A DNA stretch of 64,000 nucleotides from Apteryx mantelli (Eukaryota > Chordata > Aves > Apterygiformes > Apterygidae): assembly GCF_036417845.1 (NCBI RefSeq), contig NC_089980.1:48730501-48794500 (forward strand), given 5' to 3'. Each line of letters begins with the position of its first letter. The stretch's first letter is position 1. Positions 23,573 through 37,640 of the stretch are shown here, in pieces. The position numbers were made by a program, and so were the translations under genes. The notes under the pieces are model-generated. The model was not told the origin of the DNA. It ran no database searches and saw only the letters and a program-made list of their open reading frames with translations.

Positions 23573-24679
23573 GAGTTTTCCTCAGATAGTGACTGATCCA
23601 TTACTTAGGTCTGCAAGACCTAAGACTTGGATAGAACAACTTCATCTTTCTTGATAGGTGTTGAATTTCTGTTCATGTATATGTTTTTATATATATATTA
23701 AAAATAAAATATATAAATATATTTATTTCTAGAATTTATATTAACTATATGTACAGATAAATAAAAGCTCACAAAATAAAGGTGAAATAACAAATGAAGT
23801 CTCTCTGCCCACTTGCAAAATGTCTAGCAACAACATAAGCAAGTGAAAACTAACAAAGTTAAATTCACCACTTCTTTAAAAAAAAAAAAAAGCAGCCAGA
23901 GTGCAGGTACATGTTTCTTACCAAGGCAACAGGAGCTGGTGCTCTACAACAGTAGTTTTGATTGACATCTTCAGCATGCCTTAGCTAGTCGGAAATTTGA
24001 AGTTATGCTCTATTTTGTAGATATTTTTGCAGCTGTAAATAGTTTTTTAGTGAGCGTTAAGTTTGTAGCACTTCTTTCTTTGCAAATGCAAGGTCTGAGC
24101 TTATAAGGTGTGTAGATGTATCCACCCCTGTTGAAGTAAATGGGGATTGGACATAAGGGGCAGGAGATTTATGCTCTTGTAGGACTGAACTCTTTAATTT
24201 CATTTGTGACCTAAGCATAATTTGAACTCAAGTTTCTGGGGAATTAGCAAATTATACTTCAGAGTACATGAGAATTTAGAACACCTGTTACAGCGCTGGT
24301 GGAAATTTTGTAAATTTCACAAGCCTGGTACAAGCACAATAAATCCTTTAAATCTCTGTATATTGTGCTATTGCAATTTTTATTTAACCTTTTGCACTTC
24401 CCTCATAAATTTTTCCTCCTCATTATTTACAGAGGATCTGAAACAGTAAGCCTATGGCATTTTTCAGAATCGTAGGGTTATTAAGCAGTTCTTTTGCCAA
24501 AGTTGCTTATTTTTGATTAAAAGGTGGTCTCTGCATTTGAATTTAAATGTTTGAAAATGAAGCTTTAGTTTTAAAGGCTAATTTCTGTACTGTGCATATA
24601 CAAGAAAGGTGTATTTTTTTTGTTCTGTTCTTAAGAACTATTCTGTATAACGTTTTGTGATGCAAAGAGATATGGATAC

Positions 24680-24695
24680 CTTTTGGTACCAAAAG
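24680..24695. repeat. Perfect 16-bp palindrome
   Basis: CTTTTGGTACCAAAAG is its own reverse complement. It is a short symmetric site of unknown meaning in AT-rich intron. Confidence 0.6.
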
Positions 24696-25894
24696 ACACT
24701 ACTGTGTTCCTCTGAACGTTTGTGTGTTAACTATTCAAATGTTGAGACGTCTTCAGTTATGGAATAGGTTATGTCCTTATCTTCAGGACCTCCCCCCACC
24801 CCCAAGTGTTTTGTTAAAGTTTTACCAATCACATCTTAGTTGAAGTGAAAAGAGCGTTTATGTTTAAAAAAAAAAAAAGTCTGGGGGCATATAAAAATAC
24901 TGCTAGAACTTGCTAATCCAGAAAATGAAAAAATATTCTATTCCTGCTAACGTTGTTTCCAGAGGGAGGTCAGTGGCGGGTTGAGGTTGGAGTAGATCTG
25001 CCCTCTCCTTTGAGCACTAGCAGAGGGGTGACTCTGTCTGTCTCATCCTGGCATTATAGTGCTCTCTTACTAAAGTTGTGCATGATGCCCAGGTAAGCCA
25101 TGTGGCTTCCAAAGGAAGGACTGATAGAAGTTTTTAAGCTTTTATAGAAAGGCCTCTGGCATCAAAGTCATGTAGACACAATGAAGTGTGTTTACAAATA
25201 CTGCCTCGCATAGATCTCTTGTAGATCTATAAAGACACAGAGAACCTGGTGTCCTCTGTAAGCTGAGCTGGACTGCCAGTAGCATTTTAAGACTTTCTTT
25301 GATGTGCAGAAGAGGTAGAGGAATGTGTCTTTGTTTCTATCAAAGTAGAAGTTTAATTAGCAAAGTGTTTTCCATTTTTGAGAGCCTACTAAAACCAAGG
25401 TGTCTTCATGCGCTTACTAAATCTTCATCTTGTGTGATGTTTATATTGTGCTTGAGTCTAGGCTAAAAAAAATCTGCGTTATAAAGGGGAGAGGAAAATG
25501 GAAATAACTATCAATTCTCCTGTAATGAGCTGCCTTAGCTAGCTTTTCTTATAAAGCTGTTTTGGCAGTGAGACAGGTTAAGTCTGCGATATGCTGTGGA
25601 TTAGAATATGATCTTCCTTGTTGGTTAAAGCCTGTGGGAAAACTCCACTTACCTTCCCAAAGTCACCATCAATAAAGTATGTTCCCATGTGGCTTTAGGA
25701 GTGTCAGCCCTCTGCTCTACAGACTCTTACTAATTGTTAACATCTGGTCCTGTATTAGAGTAATAGAAAATCTCCCACCTCTGGTGATTGAATTGAAGTA
25801 ACCAAAGTCTCATCTGTGTCCTTGTCCTCTCACAGTGACCTCAGTTCTAGATATAATATAGAAACTATGCTGTTGCTTTGGTTGGTGTGGTGTT

Positions 25895-25908
25895 CCCCCC
25901 CCCCCCCC
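25895..25908. repeat. C14 homopolymer
   Basis: Fourteen consecutive C residues lie between TGTT and AATGG. Length is likely polymorphic. Confidence 0.85.
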
Positions 25909-28900
25909 AATGGCAGCTGAGGATTTTGAGGACAGAGTTACCTTTTCTTACTGCTGATGTTTTTTAGTAATATTGCAGTGGTATTTAAATCTCATGTATG
26001 ACTGTGTTCATTCCTCATGATTGATTCCCATCGTGTGATGGGATCCAACTTTAAACTGGGTGACTGACTCTCTTCTGCCGAACAGCCCCTCTGGGTTTAA
26101 CAACCAAACAAAAAAACCCTTTAAAGCCTTCCTTACAGTGAAGCAATCAGAAGGAATGGTAGAGATTGTTTTGAATCCTTGAATTTGACACTAAGTGTTA
26201 GTAAATTTCTGATTTGGATCAATCCAAAGTTATTTCTTCATGTAGAGACTGTATTTCTGACCAGTTGTGCTTTTTCTGTTTGTATGTAGTGAGTACAGTT
26301 TCCAGTGTTTTAGTTGCGCACATCTTATTTGCACACATCTTGCTACAGCTGAATTTCTTTCATTATTCTTGGGCTTATGTTGTATTGAACTCTCCCAGAT
26401 GTAAACATAGTCTCAGTGCTCACAGTTATTCTAGCACGCTAGGAAGCGTGATCAACGTAGAAATATAAAGTTATTTTCAAATGATAGGTCTATTTTATGG
26501 GGAATGGTCTAGCATAATAGGAACAAAGAATTTGGGTCACTATGTCAGAAGATGCTCAGAGGTCTTAAAACGGGAACTAGTCTCTCATTTACAGTGCTAA
26601 AGTATTTGAAACCCTAGGTAAAACCTTAATCCTGTAGGCACAAGCTCTAATCTAAAGATGAGGCATCTATGTTTGTATGCCTAAGAAATAATTATTTACT
26701 TGCTCTGACCATTGATACTTGATGCTCTTGATGATTACCCTGCCAGCCAAGAAATGAAATTGCTAATGAGAAACGAAATGACTCTGAAGAACAGAAAATA
26801 TAAAGGCTGAGTCAGGCTCTGAAAAAAGATACCTAGAGTACTGCTTCTGTGCCAGTCAGAGGCTGTGCAGATTCTGCTTCAGAAAACTCCCTCTTGAAAA
26901 TATGGTACTGAATATAAAATTACAGCATCTGTTATTACATGGAATAACAAGTGTTCTTGGAAAAAAAAAAATCTCCATTTTGGATTTTATTAAAAAAAAT
27001 TTCAGGTGGTATTGCAGTCTTCCACATTCAGTTGTAACAGGCTGTGCATAAAATCTGTATATATCAGCTGTAGTTGCTATGAATAACTGAATGTTTTACA
27101 TCATTCATCTCTGTGTAATTGTTTCTGAGATCATAGGATTTTCTGTGAAATGGTTTTGATGGTTCAGAATTAATTTAAAGCATATACACTATAGTGGAAA
27201 AGTAATCTGATCATGTGACATACGCTTGCAGGAAGAAAGATTTATTTGATTAAAAAAAGACTTTGCCAGCTGTTTTTCCTTCTGTTGACAGATCTCTTTT
27301 GCATGTGTATGTATTTTAAGGGAGTTAAACTTTACAAGAATTCTGTCTTAACTTCTGTCAAAGTCAATTCAGCATTGTTTCTAGTTAAAAGATGTTTTTT
27401 CTTCATGGTTGTATATATATGAGATGGCAGAAAAATCACTAGCATGCCATAGAGAATGATAGAGGTTTTTCTTTAGTTTTGGTTTTGCATTTCAAGACTA
27501 TTTTTAATACTGCAATTATATTTTCCTCAAACTATTTTGTGTCATGAAATAAGAGGCAACTTGACATCAGATCTTCTTCAGCTCTTCTATGGTAACAAGA
27601 AACAAATCCTGTACTGCTGAAAAACAAGAAAACAGTAATAAATTCTGGTGAAGAAAATGTAAGATTAACTAATAAGTTATAAGGGGTAGAGTACTATTCA
27701 GCTTTTGTTAGTAACGTTCTGCAAGTGTAGTAGAAATTAGGTCAAAACAATGCAAAAGCAATCTTGTGTTTGAACAAAATGAAATATATTTTTAAAAGAA
27801 AACATATCTGGCTTCTTAAGGTAATGTTGTGGAGGGAACAGAAGAGTGAAATAAAGATCTGATTCGGTGTAATGTGAGAAACAGTGAACCGCTGTCACTG
27901 TTTGCCTCTGTAGTGGGCAGATGTGCTCTTTTCCTCACTGCCCAGAGAACTGACTGATTTCATGAAGCAGTGGGATGCTGTGCCCTGGGAAGCCATCAGA
28001 ATTGCCCCTGCAACACGTTGCCTGGTGGCATCCCACATCAAATCCTGTTTTTAAAAAAAAAGGAGGGGGGAGGGGTAGAATACATTATTGAGCTCCTGCT
28101 ATATTGTTCTTCCATCTGCTTCCTGTGTCCTTTAAAGATCTGCCTTAAAAATGCACAAAAACCCCTCCTGAAACCCATGTATATTTTAATTGCAAGCCAC
28201 AGGACTACAGCTTGCGTGTCAGTTGTGCTGTTCCAATGTGCTATATCATTTCAGGGTTGTGTGACGGGCAGAGGAAGGTTAATTCTGCAGCCTGTCTTTC
28301 AGAAGAGCAGTGGGAACATTGCATCGGTTGTGGCTCGCTGCACCAATTTCCAGTTGTCCGTAATTGCATCCAGAAATGCTTGGGAAGTGGTGCAGTCGAT
28401 GAGGTGAACGTAGGCCGTGTGCCTGCCTGCTCGCTCCATCTCAGCAGCTGGGCTGCAGTATCCTCAGATAACTGAAACTTTCTGCTGGCCTTCAAGAATA
28501 ACACTCAAAAAATTGATTGCAGTAGATTAATGTAGAAATTACGCAAAGGAAATGGTTGCAAGGAGGTCTAAAGAGGCCGTTGTTGTCGTTGTGGGGGCTG
28601 TAACCGACTACAGCCGCAGAACTGTGGTAGGGCCCGTGGCTGCTCTTTGCCCCACAGCAGCTGGTGGCCCAAAGGCAGGGTGAGATTGATGGCTTCGCTC
28701 TGCTCCTTCTACCCCTCATTTCTGTCAGCCACAACGTTGTTAAAACTCAAAGCTCTCCTGTTTTATCCCAAACTGTATGCACAGCTCATACTAAACAAGA
28801 AACACACAGCAAACCCTGTTTTTGTTTTTTCTTAATTAGGGCATAAACCTTGGAGTTTAAATCAGCTGGATGTTGGACCTAGGCTTCATGATGTACAAAT

Positions 28901-31900
28901 TATCCTGGGTCTGCTTTTTAATCCATGTTTGAAGATTTATAACTTCCTTAGCTGTATCTGATGTTGCGTGGTTCTTTTTTTCCAGGAGTCAGCTAGGTGG
29001 TCTTGAATATGAATTTTTATGGTAGTTTCTATGTGTCTTGTTTTAAACCTAGTTAGAATTATCGCCTAAGGTGACGCCGAGTTTGTCCTCTCCTATAGAA
29101 CAATCTAAACCAGTGAGTTTACAGGTGAAGTTGCTCAGGAGATTACAGGGAGCCCTCCCAAACGTGGTTATACCTGTCAGTGATCTGTATTCATGGACTG
29201 TCACCTGCAATGATTTTACTGAAGTATGGGCATTGCCCCGCTCAAGGAGAGAGGTGATTTCGTCCCCTCTAGGACCACGTGAGGAGTTAGCTTGCTTTTT
29301 CTCATGTTCCTGCTATTAATCAGTGGACTTTCTCATGAGAAACCAGTGGAATATATTGTCTTGGTAAGGTTCCTGTCACATGGACTACGCTAGGCACCAA
29401 ATACCTATGTTGCAGCGCTTAACAAGCTTCTGAGATGTTTCTGGACTATGAATAGTGACAAACAGCATGACTAAGGTTTCCAGTTACTCTCATATATTGT
29501 GTTTATGTAGCAATCAGATTGAAAAATAGGCTTCAAACTCTGTTAACTCAAAATTTTGAGTTAGATATTTGTTATAAATTTGTTTCTGAGTGTAAGCAAT
29601 AACTATTTTGAATGCATGTGATTATGGGAACACATTTTCAAATGCTCAAAATTCAGGATGTTTTGGAAGCTGGAAGTAAATAACTGGTAGAAATAAAGTT
29701 TACTACTGTTACATGACTGCATAATTGAAGCATCTTGAACCTGAACTTGGTTTGGTTCTAAAAGGGATAAAAGACAAAGGGTTTTGAAGTAGTTCTGGTA
29801 GGATAAACCTGAAATTTCAACTAGCATAGACTGGCCTAAATTGTGTACTATACTAGGAATAACATTCCTTTTAAACTCGTAGTTAATCTTTTGGTGACGT
29901 TTGTAGGTTCACTTCTAATCCGTTAAATCCTGGGTTTCTGCAGTTTTTCAGCACTGAGCTACAAAGTTGTTGTATGTCAAGTATTTGTGGAATGATGCCG
30001 CTCGATGGCATTCCTGTGGTGCTAATCACTAGGTTGGATACCTGTGTTGCTGCTTCACTGAGTGGTGGCTGATGACGTTTGGAGTACCATGGGTATTTTT
30101 TGTTTTCTAAGGAGGCCTGTAGATTGCAAGAAAAGCTTTGAATTTAGCTATCCAGAGATTAGAATTTATTTTTTTATGGGACTGTCATTTCAAATCTGCA
30201 TTCTCCATTAAAAACAGCTTTATTTTGTTTGAGACTAAATTTGTCTGTAGTTTCTGGTGAAAAGCCATCTGTTATTACAAATGTAGACTTTCTTTCAAGG
30301 GTGTACTTATATTAGGAAAAAAGGATCTGTTTCAAGTTAAGATAAGTTCATTAATTGAGGGTAATAAATTTATCCAGATCTAGTGTTCCTTTAATTTCTT
30401 TCATCAAGAAAATTATCTTTGTGAGAACAGAATAACTGACTTTCTAGTCAATGTGAAATATCTACAGTTCTTGAACTGGAGCAGCATTTTTTTTCTTTAA
30501 AAAGCAGATTTAAGCTTGTAATTGGTCTTTAGAGTATTTAAACTGCAGTAGTGATTATAAGTCATAAATTTTGATGGACTCTTTCTAGGTGTCCCACAAC
30601 TGCTGCCATCATTGTATAATCTATTCCAAATAAATGCATAGAATTCCAGGGTTCAGACAGTCTAAAATACTTCTGAATTCTTCAAAAAATTATAATGATG
30701 GTAATATATAGGCACTGAGTAATCTTTTTGCCACGTGCTCGTAGTTTATTTATAGGAGATGCATTTTATTTTGATTAAAATAGTCAGGCTTGCATATATA
30801 TTAAATATTCTAAATGTGCCACAGGCTTGGTAGCGGTGCATTTTATGAGTGCAGTTAATAAATCCACATTAACTTTCTCTGTAAGGCAGATTAAAACATA
30901 TTCCAAGTTGATTTTTCATATCCAGAGGCCTACTGTTAGGTGTTGTGGTATTATTTAAGAATGGCCCATCTGTGGTACTTAAAGCAATTTGAAGATGTCT
31001 AAATGTGTAAGGTTTTCTTCTTTTCCAGTCCTAATGTTACTCCCAGTCAATCTCAGTAAATCTACCTTGCGTGGACTCATGCTCACACCAGCATAACGGC
31101 TCCCATAGCTCTTTCTCTACCTTAGAGCCCGTATACCTTAGTTTAGATTCTAAAGGTTTTCTCCTAGTTATTTTTCTTAGCTGTGATTTACTGGTCAGAT
31201 GTTCTGAGATTTTTTTATTTTTTTATTTTTTTTTGGTTGCAGCTAAGCACCTGTGCACCACCAAGGGAAGGATAAATGCAGAGTTTGTCAAATTCGTATG
31301 CTTACATTCTTACTGGCACTGCAAAGTTTGGTAACAAACCTGTAAGACTTCTTCTTAAAGAAAAAAGCACTATGAATATGTGGCTTTTTGACTACCAGTA
31401 TGTGTTTGAGTCTGTTTTTTTGATGTCTTTTAATCCAGGTTCTAGATCTGTTTAATTTAGAGAAATGAGTTTGGACTTTATAAAACTCCAATGAAGGAAG
31501 CTGGGTTGAGAGATGCGTCTGGTCCTTTAGAGGTCAGGATGATGGCACTAAAGAAAGGTTAAGACACTCTGTGGATTTTTCTGTAAACGTAGGGAGATTG
31601 GTTGCTCTCCGGGTACAGTTATGATGTAGCTAGTGCATTTACAGGGGGAAGAAGAGTATATCAGTTTAAAACAAACCAGCATGGGTTCTGCTGCGAGGGT
31701 AGTGAAGTCAGCGTAGGCGAGACTATGCCTTTAATATAACTGAATTAATATTTGCAACTTTTCTAACACTTGCATTACGAGTTCCTGTTACTAGGACTTT
31801 TCAAAGTTTTCCCTGCAGGTTCTACATTGGCTTCTTAACTTCTCCAGAGTTTCTGTGTTGATATCTAGCTCAAGTGTTGAAAGTATCTTGATCTTTGAAG

Positions 31901-34639
31901 TCTGAATATCTTTGCACAGCTTCCAGTTTCCAAAGTGCATTTGTACCTGTGAAGGTTAAACATTTAAGTTGTTGATGAACTCTCTCTGTCTCTTGTTTTT
32001 TGTGTTATATTACCTATTATGACCTATATTCCCTAAGTGAAATCATTCCATACCATGGATCTGTCCTTCTATAGTTCTAAAATTTCATCATAACCTTTTG
32101 AACTTCTACTTTATTTTCAGTCATTCTTATACTAATATGAAAAACCTGATAGCTGCTGTGTTTCTTGCTTCCTTTGCCCCATGTACTGAAAGTATGATAT
32201 TTAGCTAAATAATTTCATCTGTGTATTTTCTGTAAGCTCGTTCTGTTCATACTTTGGTAAATATTTCCAGCAGATTTTACTGAAATCCACATAATCATGA
32301 AAGTAGTTTCTATAAATACAACTACCTGGATTCTTCTTTGGAGGAATATCCAAACTGTGGAAATTCAGGAATAGAATAATAATAAAAAAGGAGTACCTAA
32401 ACTTTAACGTCTTTGTTGTAGCAGTGTTCTTTGTTATGAGAGGTTCTGTGTTTAGTCTTATGAAGATTTTATGTTGTTGGTCATTTCTAATATGTCTTAA
32501 AACTGTGAGCTGAGCTGAATAGTTGAGCAATGCTAAATGTATATTACTGAGCATTGTAGATAACTTAAAAAAAAAAAGTAACAAGAATGACGGGGTCTTT
32601 GAGGCAAAGCTGTTTGGGGTTTCTAGGTCTCTAAAGAATGGTTAACCCATGAAGGTCTTTAAATTGCTAGTAAATAGCATATGCCTTCTTGATAAATTTT
32701 GTCCTTTTTGTTCCTATGAGCAATTTTTAAATTCTGTAAAAGAAACATTTCTTACTGAAGGTAAATCTCAGAGCATATTAGAAGACTGCATTTGCAGAGT
32801 ATGTTAGTGATTTATTTATATATTTATTTTTGGGGATCATGGTACTTTACAAAAGGCCATTTACAGATTAAATAAAACTCTCCCCCCACCCACCCCAAAG
32901 TATTTCCAATTTTTTTTTAGAGAGAGATTTAAAACTTCTTTTCTAACTTTTGGTATAGAACGGGATGTGGCTGATTTAAAGGGAGGGGAAAGGCCACCTC
33001 ATGTATTTTATAGTTTAAGTCAGACTACAACAAAATGCTTATACATAAATCAGGCTCTGTGTTCTTGATTATTATGAGCAGTGATGCAGGGACCAATTCT
33101 AATAGAATTTGCAGAGAAGAAGTCAATTGAGTTTCGACAGAGGTCATGTAGGATCCATAAACTCCAATGGGGTTGTTATCAGAGATGTAACTGTCTGCAA
33201 TGGAGCATAACAGAGCTAACGCCTTTATTACCGACTCTTGATTGAACAATTAATTTGACAGTGGTCACCGTGTACTTTGCCCTATCAGATAGACTTGATA
33301 GTACAAACAATCTTACAAGACATTTATAATGTTCAAGGTGATTTTAAGTTCACAAGTAATTCTTCAAAAAAGCTTGTTAGGTGTTGATTATCCAGAAACT
33401 TTCCTTTACTTTTGCTTTCTAGGATGTAGTTTGTAGTCAATGTGTTCGTTCTTAATGCTGTTACTGTTTTATTAAAAAAAAATAAAATAAAAAAAATAAA
33501 TTCTGAATGCCTTTTTAAATCTTTGTTTTAATTGATTGGCCAGATTGCTGCTAAATGGCCACTGGGGAAAGGAGGAAAAATCTCTAACAAGAAATAGGAT
33601 GTGCATACTCGTGTCAAGTTTTTTTTTTTTTTTAATTACTTGATTACTGGCTCATTTTCAGTTAACAGAGCAAAGAAAAAAATTCTGCTTATAATAATCA
33701 GGTGTGGCATTAACTAATATCCTTTGAAAAAAATTTTAAACATTAAAAATACTTGCCAGTTTATTTTGGGGCTATTGTTCTTGAATATGTATGGATGCAA
33801 CTAATATGTGCAGATAATTATACTTCTATAACTGGAACATGAATGCCGCAACAATCCTTATAGCAAAAAGGGAATATAACATAGATTATAGTTTTAGGTC
33901 TGTAGAGAGCAACACACTCTAAATTTACAAGAGTGATGATAATGTGTCTCATCTCGTTCAGTGTTTTGGTTTTGAGCTAATGTTAATCTTGCCCATCTCA
34001 TCTTTAGATGGGTAAGGAGGCAAGAAAACAAGAAACTGCACACCATTTGCAACTACTGTTTTAAAAAATTGCCTTTTAAATTGATTTTTTAAAATGTATA
34101 TATGTTTTATATGTATAAGGTAGTTTTGGCCAGGTTGGATGGTTGGATGATAAATATTTGAGAGGTATGGTAGGCCTATACATTAGAATATTGAAATTCT
34201 AAAACAAACAAACAAAAAAACCCCAAAAAACCCAATGTGACAAAGTAACTCCAGTCACTTCCACACCTGTATATAAATTCCAGTAATCATTTTCTCTTCT
34301 TTTTGCAGTAGGAATGTAATTATTCTGAGACAGTTCTTAAGTAGCACTTGGGTACTTAATTTAGTTGCATTCAAAGCTCAGTTTAGTTGCAAATCGTTCC
34401 TTTTCTCCAAAAGATAATCGTGTCTTTTTTCTGACAGAAGTTTGGGCTTTATCACCTGTAGTTCTTTGACTTATCGTCAGCTTTATGAAACACGAATCTG
34501 TACAGAAACCTGAAGATGATCAAGGTGAAGACAAACCTCTGCAGAATAAAATGGACCAGCAGGGTGACCTGTTTCACAGCTGAATCCTGTCCCTTAAGAG
34601 GACCCTGCTTATATATATATTGAGGGCTGCGTGAGTGAA

Positions 34640-34790
34640 TAGGTGTTGCTGTGCCCCATGTGCAGCCCTACTGGGCGCCTCCAGATGCCTCCGCTTTCTG
34701 CTGCCAGGGCACCTCGCAGCCTGCGTGCCTCGTGGCAGCTCACTCGCCTGCGCTCGTCCACCTCCCCTACTGCTCTTTGATACCCATCGC
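34640..34790. other. GC-rich patch in intron 1
   Basis: This is a locally GC-rich stretch with several CpGs in AT-rich intron. The overlapping ORFs on both strands (about 72-85 codons) are a by-product of base composition and match no family I recognise. Confidence 0.4.
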
Positions 34791-35644
34791 TGTTTAAGTG
34801 GTATTGCTGGGCTTGATGACAAAGGCGTCATTGAAATGGGTCGGAAAGAGTAAAAATCACCTTTGCAGCTGCCAGAGTTGTTTGAAGAGCGTGTGTTTTG
34901 TTTCTCCCCTGCTCCTTGCCAATTTTAAGCTAGCGCAGTGGCAAATGCATCTGAAGAATAAAATGAGATGTAGCAAAACAGAGTAATCCATGGCATCATC
35001 TTTCTCGCTTTCCTCCTTTGAAACAGGTTGCTGCAGCTGCCTGCTTCCCAAAGAGGCTTAAAAATCTCTTCCTGGCCTTGGATTGAGGTTTGTGGACCTT
35101 GAAGCAAAGGCAGTAGAGGCTCTGGCTTTCAGCTTTGGGGCAACGAGTCAGTGGGTTACTGCTGCCAGTAACCCGCCGAGAGTGGCCACGTTTCGAGCGT
35201 GCGCTGCAAAGTTGTTTAAAGCAAGTGTGGGTATTCCTTTGCTGCACTGCAGTTCTTGGTGTGGGGTTAAACAGGTTTTTATTGACCTTCACTAGCTCCG
35301 CTCATGCAAACAGTGTGAGCAGGGGAAGGTGCCCAATTTATATAAAAGGGAATCTGCATTTAGCAATTCTAGTCCAGCTTACAATTTACTGAGAGTAGAA
35401 CAGATGTCATTTGAAAATGATCAGAAGTGACTGTTCATCCTCTGTAATGTCATGCTATTTTTTTCATACCGCTTTCTTCTCTTTCAGTGATTAAACTCAT
35501 GAAAACTTGGGCTTTTCCAAGCTGAGTGAAGTGTCAACAGCATTTTTTTTTTCCCCCACCCCTGCTTGTCATTAATTAAATAGTGCTGAAATATTCTGAA
35601 AAAGGTTAATAGTGGGTGAATTTTTTTCAGAAACCCATAAGCCT

Positions 35645-35657
35645 CCCCCCCCCCCCC
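35645..35657. repeat. C13 homopolymer
   Basis: Thirteen consecutive C residues lie between GCCT and AATTTC. Length is likely polymorphic. Confidence 0.85.
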
Positions 35658-37309
35658 AATTTCATACGGTCATAATGATGATTTCAAAAAAGAGAAATGA
35701 AAGAGGACAATTCTTTAGTAATGTCAGCACAATCATAGAACTGAATTCTGCTACCATAAATAGTTTCCATTCTTCAAAATATACTATATGACACTTTTTA
35801 GTGTTTTCCAATAGTATTATAATTTTGAAAAATATTTTAAAATACAATTTTTCCTTTTAATTCCAGTAAGACTATACTTAGTCTTACTCTGCTAGTGTAA
35901 CTTGCAGCATATAGTATATTCTTATTAGCTCTCATAATTTGAGACTAAGCAAAAGGCTTTTAAAAACCAAAATATTGAATTCTTGCCTGGACGTAATTGT
36001 TACTACCATTTGATGCAATGTTTTTCTGCATCTTTCCAGCTTTGTGTGTAATAGTTGACACTGTTGGCTTCTAGATTGTTGTAAATAAATTTATGTAAAT
36101 GTAATAATGTGTAAATAGCAGATTTATGTGCAACAATTGGCTGTCTCTATGATCTTAAACAATATAATGGCAGGTTACAATTTAGGATGATTCTTCCTCT
36201 GGCCGCTAGATGAAGGTTATCTTTGACAACCCTTGCATTCAAACCTGTATACATAAGCGGTAGATGTGTAGTTCCTCTCTTCTATCTGACTAGAGAGAGG
36301 AAAGAAATTTTACTCTGGATTAATTCTTGTTCTCTGTTTTAGCAAACTGTGGTACACAGACCAGAATTTATACTACCAAGGTAATCTGTTTCCATTTGCA
36401 GTAGCCTTTTATTATTCATTCTTTGTAAACCATTTAGAAGGGAATAAGGGCTAACATTGATTACTCTATAATTACTGCTCACAGGCAGTGTAGTTGGAGC
36501 CATGTTGGAGGGGAAAATATATCAGCTGTGAAAAGCCACATGGCTTGTGTAGAAGACCCTAAGCGCAAGCTCTAAAGTGTATTAAATTGCCATGTTTATC
36601 ATCTACATAAATGGTACTGTCGGTTCTCCAACTGCTTTATGTGTAACTATTTCTCAAAGTGAGGCAGTAGCATCATGCATTTTATTCATAACGGATTGAA
36701 CATGAGGCAATTATCAGCAAGCCATTTGATTATAAAGCTTATTTCCCAAGTCAGGAAACTAGAAACAGGTATTCTGTAACAGATTGGGCAAGAGCTTTTT
36801 GAAATGACCAGATCATCAGTGCAGCTGCACAATGGAGCATCTGTGCAACCTTCAGGCAGTCATTTATATACATTAGTGAAAGCAGTGGTCTTTGTGCAGC
36901 TCCTATGGGGTGTGCAAACACAACTCGACTGTTATTTTGATAGAAAACTTTCTTGCCAAATTTTATTAAGTGCATTGTGAGATAACGTACAAATGAGATC
37001 AGATAAAGTGCCTAAAAACCCTATTTGCAAGCCTGCTTTACTGATGTGGCTTGTGAGTATTATTATTGGGTTAGTCTTCTATTAAGTTTTGAATCTTGTG
37101 GTTAGCTAGGTTTGTCTTCCTTTAAAGTGATTCTCTTGCAGTGCTAGAATTAGTGCAGCCGCCTCTTGTTAAATGTCAGTGCCTGACAGCTCGGCAATCA
37201 CGTTAGCCCAAGTCTGAGCTTGTGAAGGCCTCAGCTGAAGGCGTATGACAGGATTTTGGGGCAGCAAGAGAAATTTGGGGGGCTCAGAATCTTTCCTGAA
37301 GCTCTTGTG

Positions 37310-37640
37310 GGAATTGGAGAGGCAGCACGTCTCCTAGGCAAAGCAAGGCGCAGGCGTGTGTGCCGCAGTGTGCGTTTATTCCTGGGTTTGGGCAATAAGC
37401 GGTGGTGGAAAGGCGGAGGGCTGCGGGTGCTACTCCTGCTGTCCCAGGCAGCTCTCCTGTCTGCTTGCGGCTCGTACTGTGGGTGCACCTGTGCTGCCTG
37501 GACAGGTGACCAGCTGTGGTGGCTGTTCCTGTAATCACTGTCCCCTTGGGTATTTGGTGCTGCTTTTTCAAAGGTTGCATGGGTGTCCTGTCCGCTCTGC
37601 CTTACTCCTTGTGCTCTGCGTGGGGTTTCCAACCTTGTTT
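37310..37640. other. GC-rich patch in intron 1
   Basis: This is about 330 bp of raised GC with scattered CpGs, giving long overlapping ORFs on both strands, the longest being 133 codons on the minus strand (37231-37632). That product is Arg/Pro/Ser-rich with no recognisable domain, which is typical of GC-driven spurious ORFs. I see no convincing splice context. It could be an enhancer or an orphan CpG-rich element. Confidence 0.4.

Noticed and set aside
27970..28504. 145-codon + strand ORF and overlapping minus-strand ORF of 87 codons
   Set aside because: Overlapping frames in a mildly GC-raised stretch, with low-complexity AAAAAGGAGGGGGG inside and no family match.
32201..32584. 127-codon minus-strand ORF
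   Set aside because: AT-driven, rich in F, I, L, N and K, no domain; consistent with chance.
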